Assembly (NCBI GenBank): GCA_013368315.1
Contig: JAACJM010000060.1
Location: forward strand, 1 to 64,000
Source: Tetrapyrgos nigripes
Lineage: Eukaryota > Basidiomycota > Agaricomycetes > Agaricales > Campanellaceae
Direction: 5' to 3'
Length of the DNA stretch: 64,000 bases
Shown: positions 32,350 through 42,490 of the stretch, piece after piece
Position numbering within the stretch: the stretch's first letter is position 1
Layout: the number at the start of each line of letters is the position of its first letter
The notes under the pieces: model-generated
Databases searched by the model: none
What the model was told of the DNA's origin: nothing
Seen by the model: the letters and a program-made list of their open reading frames with translations, nothing else
Made by a program: the position numbers and the translations under genes

Positions 32350-33284
32350 TCCAGATCCCAAGTTAACCTAAGACCCGTAGCTACTCTGGTATCCATGGAG
32401 ATGATCTGTGATCCATTGTCCATAATACATTCTACCAGCTGGTTTGAGCTGTTGATCAAGGGATAGGTTACCCTAAGATCATTAGAGGGTCTTGCCGCAA
32501 TAATAATCTTTTTCCCTCTTTCTTCAGGCCTCTCCTTCAAGAACTGTTCAATTACATCTTTATGAACAATTGCATTAGGGGGCAGTCTACCCTTTCCTTG
32601 TATGTAGACGTGCATCGTAGGCTGCGCTAGGTCCTCTATGGCAAAGTATACTTCTTCCTCGAGATCTAAGCCATCTACTTGCAATTGTTGGTTGACATTA
32701 ACCTTCTTCCTTCTTATCCTGGGCTTCACATTTAAATTACTAAGTCTCTGTTTAAGTAGCCTCTTTACTACTGGACTTATAGCCATAACTTCTAATGCTT
32801 GCATTGAAACTTCTCCATGAATGATTTGATCAACTATTCTTTCTTCTATTCCTGTCAACATTAAAGGTTCTCTCGAATCCACTACTTCGTCCAACAATGG
32901 GTGCTCTGCTAACCTAGCTTTAGGCTTGGTTACCGTCGGCTTCTCAATAGGTTTTGGGTCCTCAGGTGGATTGTTACCAGCCAATCTTTCCTGATTTATG
33001 GGTATATTCCTATCAAACAGCCTAGCATTTGCCACATTTTGATTAGGGATAGTCATTTCTTTCAATTGCCCTTTTTCTGCACTCGATGAAGACTCTGATT
33101 CATCTGTCTCCATTGGTCTCTCCTCATTTCTCTTTTGTGGAGGTTTATAAATCTCCGCTTTTTCTTTCCTCTTCATAATAGTCAGTATTTCCACATATGG
33201 TCTCATCTGAGTCTGCTTTCCCTCCTCAGGGGTCTTATCCCAGTTAGCGACAAACTGCGACACTGATTTGTCTTCAGACCCCAT
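32350..33284 (-). pseudogene. Gypsy A gag-pol: linker and aspartic protease
   Basis: The polar N-terminal half is followed by basic RIRRKKVN, and then NSSNQLVECIMDNGSQIISM, the protease active-site region. In related agaric gypsy polyproteins this site reads D-D-G-S or D-S-G-S, so D-N-G-S fits the subfamily rather than showing loss. After GLRLTWDLDV the frame no longer matches relatives, and reverse transcriptase is absent. The 33296-33952 ORF upstream is joined by a two-base frame change. It would have matured the retrotransposon polyprotein. Confidence 0.6.
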
Positions 33285-33295
33285 CCTTGGAGTCT

Positions 33296-34282
33296 TCAGT
33301 TTCCCACCAGGAGCATTTCAAGCTTCTTCTGGATTAGATCCATATCATTTTTACAATGCGACTCAGCTTCCTCTTGCTTCTCTTCTAGCACTTTATGTTT
33401 CTTATCTATGGTCAAAACCATCGTAGATAATTTCTCCATAAAGGTGCTGAGAGTAACATTGCCTTCACCATAAGCTTCCATAGCTTCCGCTTCAGAGGCA
33501 AACATTACTTTCTTTGTCCAACCTTTCTCCTTAGCGACCTTCTCAATCTTTTGAGCTTTTGTCTCTGTATCACCATCATTGACTTTTGGTGGGGTACTTC
33601 CGTCTTTCATACAAATGTTCCCATAGCTATCCTTGATGATCCATCCTTTCTCAAAGAAGCTCATCTGGATATCACAGTCAGGTAACAGATGATCTGGACT
33701 TCCACAGAAGAAACACTTGCGTTCAGTCTGATTTGAGTTCGACCCGTATCTCAAAGGTTGGTTTGGATAACTATTGTTATTGAAACCTTGATTGTTGTAG
33801 CTGCCCGACTGTCCACTAGCGTTAGCCCTAGATTGATTTTGATTTTGGTTCACAAGGAGCTTAGCGATGCTTGTTAAGACTGTTGTATTCTGGTCCAACT
33901 TTTCCGCTATCTCCTTCATTCTACCCTGATTCACATTGGTTGTCGCTGACATTCATAGCATCCATTCATCGCTGCTAGATTCACCTTTGATCAGTGCTAG
34001 GCGAGAATCTGCTAACCAATTATCCACAACTTTCTTATTTGTGGGCACAGCAGGTTCTGTTTTCCTCACTGCTTTTCCTATCCCTATGCTGGTTAGACTT
34101 GCAATGTGTGTTTGACACGCACTTCTGGCAGCTTGGATGATTATTTCCAGTGGGAAAGGATCTTCCATATTCCTCTTTTTATCACCTTCTTTGATCCTCA
34201 GAAGAAAGAGCACCAACACTGTCCTCAAGCTTTCGTCTAAAGCGCTAACGAAGTAGGAAACTGCCTCCTTGTTCGATATGAT
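33296..34282 (-). pseudogene. Gypsy A gag, C-terminal part with zinc knuckle
   Basis: Frame from 34282 (ISNKEAVSYFVSALDESLRT) runs to an in-frame TGA at 33953-33955 and resumes directly at ATG 33952. The zinc knuckle is CFFCGSPDHLLPDC (CX2CX4HX4C, around 33700), followed by a lysine-rich coiled tail. Gag packages the element RNA into particles. The stretch joins the N-terminal gag at 37028 once element B is removed. Confidence 0.65.
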
Positions 34283-34287
34283 ATGGG

Positions 34288-34330
34288 TGTCACAAAGAGG
34301 CGAGCGCTTAGATAGCGATAACGAGGAGCT
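34288..34330 (-). repeat. Residual 3' LTR end of gypsy B
   Basis: 43 bp match the last 43 bp of the intact LTR (36564-36606) with one difference, then the sequence changes directly to protease coding sequence. This marks a deletion breakpoint. Confidence 0.75.
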
Positions 34331-34680
34331 GGGACCTCTTCCACTGATGGGGGTGGTGCCATAGGGATTTGCAGTCGGCCACTCATCCAGTCAATCTGTG
34401 GGTTCATCTTATGCAACCAGGGAAGGCCCAGGATGACATCTTCTCTGCCTAAGTCCGTAACCAGAAAATCTAGCCATGTCTCCTGTCCATCTGCTGTCAT
34501 AGCTAGCCGGCAGAACCGATCTATACACCCTGCTCAGTTAAGGGTCCCATCAATGTTATAGACATCTAGGGGTTTACAGAGAGGATAGGTTTGGATCTGG
34601 TGCCGCTTTACAAATGATTGTCCCAGGAACAGACCTGTAGCTCCACTGTCAACCATTGCCACTACCACTGCCTCATTTCG
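34331..34680 (-). pseudogene. Gypsy B aspartic protease remnant
   Basis: AMVDSGATGLFLGQSFVKRH contains the DSGA active site, and FLVTDLGREDVILGLPWLHK is the second conserved loop of gypsy proteases. An in-frame TGA lies between them at about 34530. Downstream the protease runs into the LTR stub, so pol is lost. Confidence 0.65.
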
Positions 34681-34838
34681 TCTTCCTCAGAGTTTCACAT
34701 GTATATGGAAGTGAGAAGCACAAGATTCTATTTTGGGGATACTGGATATGGTACATGAGGGAATAGAATCGTATGAGGAACAAGAGAGCATATGGGTAGT
34801 CAGGGGTGTTCGCACCGTGGCGGGAACGGACACCTGTT

Positions 34839-35270
34839 TCAAAAACCCTGTTGGTTAGTGATGTTATGGAGTAAGGCAGTTTGATCGGCGATAGATTGTT
34901 GCAAGGCAGCAAGCACAGATGGCGATTCAGTGGACGAGGAAGCAGCAACAGTAGCAGCAGGGGCAGGAGTAGAGGCAGGAGGCAGTGGATCATCAGGGAA
35001 GAGACTAAAAGAGTCACTCCCAGTGGTGGCCATGTGTTGTCTGCTTCGGCCTCCTCCTCTGGGTTGACCCATGTATTGGTCCTGACAGACGGAAGAGCAA
35101 TGACCCACCCTCTCACAGTAGTCACACTTGTCATGTCCGTGGTTCCCATCTCGTTTCAGGTGATCCTTGGAACCACAGCCATAGCAACGCCCCTGCATCA
35201 CCTTCTGATAGTCCATGAAGGTGCGTCCGTTACCCTGGGGATGCTCGGTACAGGAGGCATCAACGTCCAT
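34839..35270 (-). pseudogene. Gypsy B nucleocapsid with zinc knuckles
   Basis: Two cysteine clusters are seen: CYGCGSKDHLKRDG and CDYCERVGHCSSVC, followed by a Pro/Ala/Ser linker. The first knuckle lacks its final cysteine (Asp-Gly in place). The frame ends at 34839 ahead of the protease block. Confidence 0.6.
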
Positions 35271-35335
35271 GGCATTAGGGTCTTGTGTGGAGGAGAATTT
35301 GGAGAGGGATGGGGTAGGGCCAGTGACTGGTTTTC

Positions 35336-36042
35336 CTACAAATTCTGCAGTACTCGGTTGATCAACTCGTCCAAGTTTTTAGGAGCCTCCTTCTGTCCTA
35401 GCTCCACATTTGCTAATGGGAACAATAGGTCCTTATGAAGGCGCTTCCAGAACTTGTACTGGAGATCCTGATCCGAGAACCCAGTCTTCTCTGCCCACAT
35501 CTTGAAAATCTGAGAGAACTCTGCGACTGTTTTATCTCCCTGCTTCAATGCCTCAAGCTTGTTCTTGGCCAGCTGCTGCCCATTTGCTACCCTGAACCGA
35601 ACCTTCAGTGCATGGGTGAAGTTGTCCCAATTCCCTTCCCAGGAAAGACTGCTCTGGCTTCGTCTGCTCAGACTCTGCTGATATGACGAGCATACTCTGC
35701 AGCCCATTCTGCAGCAGGTCCTTCCATCATAAGGAGTGCTTCTTCAATGCACTTCCATGGGTCAAGTTTCCCACTGTCAAGTTTGAGCCGCTTCTGTTCT
35801 CCAGCCCAGAGGATGAAGAGAGATAAGAATGAGTCGAGTTTGGCTGGTTCGCCTTTGAATGGGGCAGGTTTGGCAGTTTTGTCTGAGGATTCGTGGGTAG
35901 GCCTATTGACAAAATTGGTGATTGCCTGCTGCAGCTGGTTCTGGTTGTTGACCAGAGCCTGGAGGAGGTTTTCAAGGGTGGCAGAGGACATGTCGATGTC
36001 AGTGATTGGGGAAGCAATGGGACTGAGTGGGGCTGGTGACAC
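35336..36042 (-). pseudogene. Gypsy B gag, capsid-type domain
   Basis: From ATG 36042 a Pro/Ser-rich leader gives way to LENLLQALVNNQNQLQQAI and KPAPFKGEPAKLDSFL, the opening of the retrotransposon gag domain. A TGA and a frame change near 35680 lead into the second half (NWDNFTHALKVRF, TVAEFSQIFKMWAEKTGFSD, LDELINRVLQNL), which stops at 35336. The two halves are separated by one or two small indels, so the protein is not made intact. Confidence 0.65.
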
Positions 36043-36563
36043 AGGAAGAGGGGATGGATTGGGTACAAGTGTAGGACTGGGACAGGCTGTTGGTATGGCA
36101 GAAGGTGGAGCAGATAGCGGGAGTGGAGTGTGAGTGATGTCTGGCGATGGAACAGTGGAAGTACTAAATTCCGGACCAGAGAATGGCAGGTGGCTGAAGG
36201 CAAGGCGTAGGAAGTGGGAGCGGAGTAGGGCTGGATTGCTGGGTAGGATTATACTGTTTTCTCAGACCTGGAGGATGGAGTGATGAGCATGGGGACAAGG
36301 CTGTTGCTGGCAGTTGTTGTAGAGTTCTTCTCCGTCTTCAAGGTAGCTGTCGATATCAAAGCTGACGTGCTTCCGATCTGATAAGTCAAGACCATGTAGC
36401 CAATCTACACAGAGCAGTGGTGTCGGAGATGGTGGAGGAGATGCAGAGACAGATGAATCAGAGATTGAGGATGGTGCAGCGTATTGTCCAGACGTGGTGA
36501 CAGTAGCACCTGCAAGGACAACCTATACAGAGGCTGCTGGTGCAGTAAGGGATCTCGACCTAA

Positions 36564-37022
36564 TGTCACAAAGAGGCGAGCGCTTAGATAGTGATAACGA
36601 GGAGCTACAGGCTCAACTTGACTAACAGACAGCAGTAAGTACTGGAACTGGTCCCAACGACGAAGAATGTATTAAATACCTAACAGACAGCAGTAAGTAC
36701 TGGAACTATAGTGTCCATCAGTAAAGGGTTAAAGAAGTAATGAAAAGGGGGATACACACCTGGTCCCAATGACGAAGAGGTCGAGATGGGGAACCAGGTG
36801 TCAGGACAAGGTTTATATATGTAAAAGTAAAGCTGTAAAGGAGGCTGTAAGGAAAGCTGTAAAGAAAGCTGTAAGGGAAGCTGTCAAGAAGCTGTATTGA
36901 AGCTGTATCGGAGAAATGAAAGGTCCGGTGCGTAGCATGTGGAACAAGAGTCATATGGTGTAAAGATCCGAGGATACAGAGATAAGAAGAAATAAATAGT
37001 ACCAAATATAGACATCATGACA
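36564..37022 (-). repeat. 5' LTR of gypsy B, 459 bp
   Basis: The LTR is bounded by TGTCATGATG and TTTGTGACA. It contains TATATAAA (36812-36819) and, 11 nt after that box, the hairpin region at 36757-36800. It also has a minisatellite of GAAAGCTGTAA-like units (36826-36920) and a direct repeat of TAACAGACAGCAGTAAGTAC units at about 36623 and 36681. Confidence 0.8.
36757..36800 (-). promoter_or_regulatory. Start-site hairpin of the gypsy B LTR
   Basis: CACCTGGT pairs with ACCAGGTG, then CCC with GGG after one bulged base; the loop holds GACCTCTTCGTC (minus-strand sense). It corresponds to 31303-31338 in the solo LTR. Confidence 0.5.
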
Positions 37023-37027
37023 ATGGG

Positions 37028-37514
37028 ATCCATCTTTGGGCATAAGCTTCTTGATCTCAAGCTTAAATTCCCTGACATACACATAAAGGCGTTCCTGCTG
37101 TCCTACAACGATTCTGGTGTACTTAGCACAGATCTCCTTGAGTCGATCTGTGCTTCTGAATTCGCCAGCTACAGATTCTGGATAACAATCCCTTAGCTTG
37201 CCTTTGAAAGTTTCCCAATCAGACCTGCAATCCGTCACATCTTCTTCATGACACATCCAAGTCTGATACTCCATGTACTTCATTGCTAGGAGGATCTTTG
37301 CTTCATCAAGATTGATGTCATTGTCTTTGAAAAGACTCTCCAACTCAGCGAAGTACCTTTCGAGCAATTCTGGCTCTTCTTTGTCAAAGGAAGGCACCAT
37401 CTTTTTGGGTTTTGTTTTGTCCTTCTGTGTTGATCTCAATGCTGCAGGCGACACTTTTAGACCAGGTACACTAGTCTGTACTCTCGTATCTTCCACCATC
37501 GTATCTGTATTCAT
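37028..37514 (-). pseudogene. Gypsy A gag, N-terminal part
   Basis: From ATG 37514, a basic linker precedes a helical capsid-type domain (SFDKEEPELLERYFAELESL, YMEYQTW, DWETFKGKLRDCYPES). The reading frame reaches KLMPKDGSH at the ATGGG (CCCAT) target site of element B. Removing B and one target copy continues the frame as IISNKEAV at 34282. The apparent extra residues after 37022 are read-through into the LTR of B. Confidence 0.7.
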
Positions 37515-37598
37515 TGGTGGTGTGTAGAAAGTCTCTAAATAGATTTCGTCTAGTGGTGAGAGAGGGGAAAGAGTTTCTCGAAGGTAGCTAGCAGTTTC

Positions 37599-37900
37599 CG
37601 AAGGTCCTAGGTCTCTGGGGTTTGTCCTTTGGCTTCTTTCCAGCTGCCTTTCTGGTCGATTCTCTCGCCTTTTCTCTCACCAGAGGTTTTGTAGGGTATG
37701 GATTGTAAACAGGGGACACATTTGATTTGATTGGCCTAGCAGAACTAGACACTGACAATGAAACTTGAACGTTCCTCTGCTTAGGGGGTTTTATACTGGA
37801 AGGATCTGTATCAGGCTTCCAGTATTTGCTTGCATGGAGTAACTGATTGTCTTTTTTGAGACCTCTGAGCTCCGACAGCTTTTGATTGTGAGTGTTAGCT
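37599..37900 (-). pseudogene. Leader ORF upstream of gypsy A gag
   Basis: About 95 codons on the minus strand (LSELRGLKKDNQLLHASKYW, RPIKSNVSPVYNPYPTKP, KAAGKKPKDKPQRPRTFG) end at a TAG near 37598. The composition is basic and Pro/Ser-rich. Some agaric gypsy elements carry such a leader before gag; its role is unknown. Confidence 0.4.
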
Positions 37901-38000
37901 TGAGTGTGCTTATAGTAGTAAGTTAAACTGAGAAATGGAACACCCTCACGGTGCCCAGCTCCAGTATAATAGGTGGTCTTTGTAATTACGTGCTAGGAAC

Positions 38001-40034
38001 TACACCCAAACACAAAACTGTATACAAATGTAAATGAGACAAGTGTTCCAAGTAGTCAGAGTACTCAAATTCCCAGTTTACTTGTACTATAAGTACTTTT
38101 GATCGGGGTTTTCAATGAAGTTAGCACTTAGCACATGACACAATAAACACAAGTTTAACACCAAGGGGATCAACTTGTAGGCCACAGTTGCCTTGAAATC
38201 AAACACTTAATAGACCAAAGGGTCAACACAAAGATCACAGTTATAACCACAAAATGTTCAATTTAAACTCTTATTATCTCCAACACAATGTTTATACTCT
38301 TAGAGAGTGCAGTTAAGTTTGTTTAGAAGCTTTAGTCCGTGTTTCACATCCTCTACTATTGCTAGCGAGATCCAATACTCTACAGTACGTGGCTTGGGTA
38401 GCTACTCATAATATCTGGTCCTTTTATACTACTAGCAGCTACAACTATACAGTTACTTACTTCTTTTTGATGTCTGCTAAAAGGTACGTAGAGAAAATAC
38501 AAAATAAATCGAAAAATCCATTAGCAAGTTCTACCTATTTCCTCATAAGTAAAGACTTGCTTATTAGGATATACAGAAACTGTCCAATATTATCTAAATA
38601 TTTGTAGGAACTTTCTTCAGTCCTCTTTGTAAGCCATCTGGTGTTTTCATGTACTGTCCTGGTTAGCAAGCATCACATCTATGACTCAGAACACTCCACT
38701 TATGACTGCTAGGTCCCTCATACATGTCCTTATGCTAGGGGCATAGGGTTTTCTCATAGTTTCTTTATTCCGTTCGGTTTTCCTTTCCCTTTTCTCCAAT
38801 CTTGCTTTATTTGCGTCCTATGTATTGCCAACAGTCTACTACTGAGTCCTACATACGAGTCCAGCTCTTCTGCAGTCCCGTTTGCATACTTATTCATCCT
38901 TCAATGCTTTCAACACCTAGCTAGACGCTTACTGACAGATTTATCCTTATCTGGAAATACTGTTACCTGTTTGGGTTGTATTCTGATTGTGAGGATGTAC
39001 TGTGACTTAGCACTTCTGTCCCTTATATCTCTGTGTAGAGACATCTGTTCACTATCCCTTCTGTACCAATGGATAGCTGAACTCTCTGGGATCCTGTACA
39101 TATATACTTTGTCCTACTTTTATCCACATGTACTTTTTACAGATACTTAAGATTCCCTCAAAGCCATCTTAGTACTACAGGATTTACTGATACATAGATC
39201 TAGACCTAGCATGATTGTCCGCATGTCCGATCTTAGTGCTGTCTTCTCTGATCAACCTTTCGGCTGAGGATTGTGCTGCTTACGCGTTCCTATGCCTGCG
39301 AATAGGGGCTACCTCGCATTTCACTGTCCCTTTGGATCACACTAGCAGTTCTAGTCATTATAATAGGATTCGAAAGCCTTTGTAGGCTATCTTTATTATT
39401 TGGTGGGTCTGCTATCATAACTCTAACTCATACATATCTATCATAGTACTTAGAATGAGTTGTTTCTCCATCCATAAGCACTTAATATTATTGTACTGTT
39501 GTTTTCTAGTCCTGCTAGGTATTAACTAGCAGTTCAGGGCTCACCCTAGTCCTCTTATTCCCTTAAAGAATGTCAAAAACTGATATTATGGACCAAAATC
39601 TAAGTATGTATACAGCAATTTTGTATGGTGTATCAACACTCAAAAATGACTTTTGTTCATTCTTCTTGGAAGACATCTATCATATCTATCACATTCATTA
39701 CACTCAGTCTCAAGACTCACTGGCAGGCAGTTAGGCTAGGCTCAGCTGACCACCAGGACGAACACAAAGAAGTTCAAGTTGTGGCGTGTTGCGCACAGGA
39801 ATGAAAACACGAGGCTGGCTGGCTGCCATAAACTTTGAGGATCAAGATTCAAGATTTAATGGATTGAGACTCAAAATGGGTATGGGTACGAGTCTGACTC
39901 AACTTGTTACTGACTGCACAGTGCACCCTGAGTGACCAGTGACCACACAGTGCCACATCGGCAAAATGTCAGTTGTCTGGATCCCCAGCCTAGTTGCTAG
40001 CTAGTCATATCAATAGATAGATATCACAGTACTA
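38001..40034. other. AT-rich non-coding tract, probably leader and LTR of gypsy A
   Basis: No protein signature on either strand. By position the 5' LTR of element A should lie here, possibly starting near 39575 (minus-strand TGACATTCTTTAAGGG), but I could not match it to a second copy or a target duplication. 39700-40030 holds no recognised feature. Confidence 0.35.
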
Positions 40035-40956
40035 CATCACACAAAACTGCACTCTGTTATAATCCCATTATGGGGATTATAAAGTAATAAAATACTTATG
40101 ATACTTTACCATGTACTTATAATCTGGCTGGCCAGATTAGACTCATTCTCATCAAGCATAATCATTTGGGGCAATATAATATGATTATAATACCTGTTGT
40201 AATCCTGTTATAACATTTGGGATGTTATAATACCACTATAATATGATTATAATAGCATTGTAAGCCTCATCATTATTTCAATTGATAATAATTGTGTTAG
40301 AACTTGTAACCCCCTTATCATTTGTAGGACAATTTCAATGGTGATAATGTCTAGAATCTTTTCAATAGTTGTAAGGGCATTATATCAGGTATAACCATTG
40401 TACACTTTAAAATCACACTATAACAGTGTGACAATCAATGGAATGATTATACACACTGTAAGGCCTTTATATTATAGCAGAACAACCAATATAAAGCTTC
40501 ACACAGTAGATAAAAGAAAGATAACATCAATATTTATACTTATTCATACAGATAGATAGATACATAAGAATACATGGTGGGGTCCTCTACAAACATATTT
40601 GTATGCAGACCTCCATTGGAGTCAGAGGTCCTCTCCAAAGAAGCTCGACATGACATCATCTACCCCTATCTGGTATTCTGGCCATGCGAGGAGGTTGTAG
40701 GATGTTCTGGAGAAACATATAAGCTTGCATGTGTAGTCTGGCACCTTAGATTGCTCAGCCATCTCACCATGCATATCTTAAGAGGAAGAGACTTTGGGCC
40801 AGCCAAAAAGCTCCTGGAGAGGCCAGCAAAAGGCCAGGAACTGGACAAACACAAAGGAGGGATATAATTTATACTTCAAGTTACCTGTTATCTAGTAGTA
40901 CAATGGCAATTTGTATGCGCAAGTTAAGCTACCCAACTCCAATCCTACATAAACAC

Positions 40957-40975
40957 AAAAAAAAAAAAAAAAAAA
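40957..40975. repeat. A19 homopolymer
   Basis: Nineteen consecutive A residues inside the 4-kb element, without an adjacent retroposed gene on that strand. Confidence 0.9.
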
Positions 40976-41479
40976 CAGAAAGGACACAAAGGGAGCTGCA
41001 AAACGAGGTACGGAGATCTAGGCAAGGCATACTGTATGGGTAGACCTCGAAGTATAGAGGTGGAGGAAGGTACAAAAGGAAGGGACAGCACAAGGAAGGA
41101 AAGACGAGTAAATGAGAGACAAGAAAGGAGGGGTGGGTATGTTTGTATGACATGAGCAAGTATTCATACAACCAGCCATTTTCCTGGTTCCATAGGACAT
41201 TGGGTGAAGAGCATTAGTGAGAGAAAGGAGGAGAGGAGGGGTAGGAAGAGAGAAATGTCAAGTGGGTATTGAGGGTTTCAAATGTGTGTTGTACAGGCAG
41301 GTCAGTGGTGTGGAGTTCATGGCTTTTACTTTTATTACAATTGTGGTTGGATAGGGGTATTGTCAATCAATACTTGTAGCTTTGATAACCATAAGTCTGA
41401 TCTTCTTCCCAATCCTCTGAAAAAGGTATCATCAGAACCGAACGGCATAAACATAAAAACTACAGAATAATCACTCACC

Positions 41480-42490
41480 AACAGTAATACTCTTCTACCC
41501 CAGAAATAACACTACAACTGTTGCTGTCTCACCCAGTGTACCCACAAAACTTCCATCTATCTTTCCCAAGTTCCCGTCTTTAGCAGTTCCTTTGCAGATA
41601 CTTAATCCTCCCCAAAAGCAAGCACGCTAGTTGACTCAACACAAAGATCGTAGCAAGGGTGTAGAAGAATATCGGGCAGAGCTCACAGAGGATGCAGAGG
41701 ACGACATAGGATTGGAGGATTAGGAAGACGATGGAGGCACTGTGGAGAGAGAAAGGAAGGAGCGGGGATAAGGTGGGGATGTGCAGAGGGGAAGAAGAAA
41801 TGACGTGTTAGCAACTGAAACCAAACCAATGAGAAAAGGTACACAAAACAGAAAGATAGCTCACACTGCAGGCCATACATTTGTAAGTATAAACAAGATA
41901 CTCTTTAACCCTCCTGGGTTAGTCTTTGATGGACCCAAAGCCTCGGTAAATCCGAACCCAACATCAAGTGAGATGTAGAGAGTGAGATGAAGTCAGTGAT
42001 AGACCAAACAATAGAAGATAGAGAACAGTAACACATAGAAGACAACACCCACCATCAACGAACTCATCGTCCCATCCTCCAATATTTGTATCAACACAAA
42101 CGCGTTCACCGCAAGTATGAAAAAAAGGCAGCTACAAATCCTGAATGTATTGCTGTGAGGATGACTGGCACTGTTGAGCCTTGTTCAAGGAAAGAACCGG
42201 TGGTGAGGATTTGTAAGGGGAGAGTGAGGAAGTAGCAGATGTTGTGGAGTTTGATATGGCCTTTGAGAGAGAAGGACATTAGAATGAAGAATAATGCCCA
42301 TAAGAAAGAGAGATGAACGCACCAACAGCAGCCTTCCTTCTCTCCATCAACCAAATCACAACTGTGATAGCCAGCATACTCAACACGCATACCACAAGAT
42401 TGGCTCTATTCCCTATGCTCCCTTCCTTTCCCAACTTTGGTATCCCACATACAGGTCTATACCCACTGGTGCTGACATTGCATCCTTGGA
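41480..42490 (-). pseudogene. Chs7-like / chitin synthase III-type membrane protein, decayed copy
   Basis: Minus-strand exons read GCNVSTSGYRPVCGIPKLGK, SIGNRANLVVCVLSMLAITV, ERRKAAVG, then an intron (42261-42322) and LTLPLQILTTGSFLEQGST, LTAIHSG, FILAVNAFVLIQILEDGTMS, YISLDVGFGFTEALGPSK, ILTNVWPAV, an intron, ELCPIFFYTLATIFVLSQLA and GKIDGSFVGTLGETATVVVL. This is the multi-helix pattern of the basidiomycete family annotated as chitin synthase III/Chs7 (export of chitin synthase from the ER). Two lesions are clear: a one-base deletion in a homopolymer at 42120-42126, and a TAG where relatives have Trp in the block before KSIT. The first exon is not certain. It lies inside the TIR element at 40035-44002. 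Confidence 0.6.

Larger units (their letters stand above)
34288..37022 (-). mobile_element. Ty3/gypsy retrotransposon B nested in element A, internally deleted
   Basis: Element B is 2735 bp on the minus strand, flanked by perfect ATGGG duplications (34283-34287 and 37023-37027). Its ends are TGTCATGATG and TTTGTGACA in its own sense. The right side holds a complete LTR (36564-37022); the left side keeps only the last 43 bp of the other LTR (34288-34330). Gag and the protease remain, while reverse transcriptase, RNase H, integrase and most of the 3' LTR are lost. Only one retrotransposon of this family has the full LTR here, but the solo LTR at 30936 is a relative. Confidence 0.85.
32193..38000 (-). 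mobile_element. Ty3/gypsy retrotransposon A, truncated and interrupted by element B
   Basis: On the minus strand from right to left: a Lys/Pro-rich leader ORF (37599-37900), gag (37514 down to 33296 with element B removed), and the start of pol with an aspartic protease (33284 to about 32400). Reverse transcriptase, RNase H and integrase are missing, and homology fades by about 32350. The 5' LTR probably lies in the non-coding tract to the right (38000-39600), but I could not define its ends. Several stops and a frame change show it is dead. Confidence 0.75.

Noticed and set aside
34237..34330. C-terminus of the gypsy B protease ORF
   Set aside because: It is accidental reading through the LTR stub and element A.
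36951..37027. Hydrophobic C-terminus of the gypsy A gag ORF
   Set aside because: It is read-through into the LTR of the inserted element B, past the ATGGG target site.
40574..40867. Transposase of the 4-kb element
   Set aside because: The 97-aa ORF has no catalytic or DNA-binding motif.
40957..40975. Poly-A tail of a retroposed gene
   Set aside because: No processed coding sequence or target duplication lies next to it; the Chs7-like copy is on the other strand and has introns.
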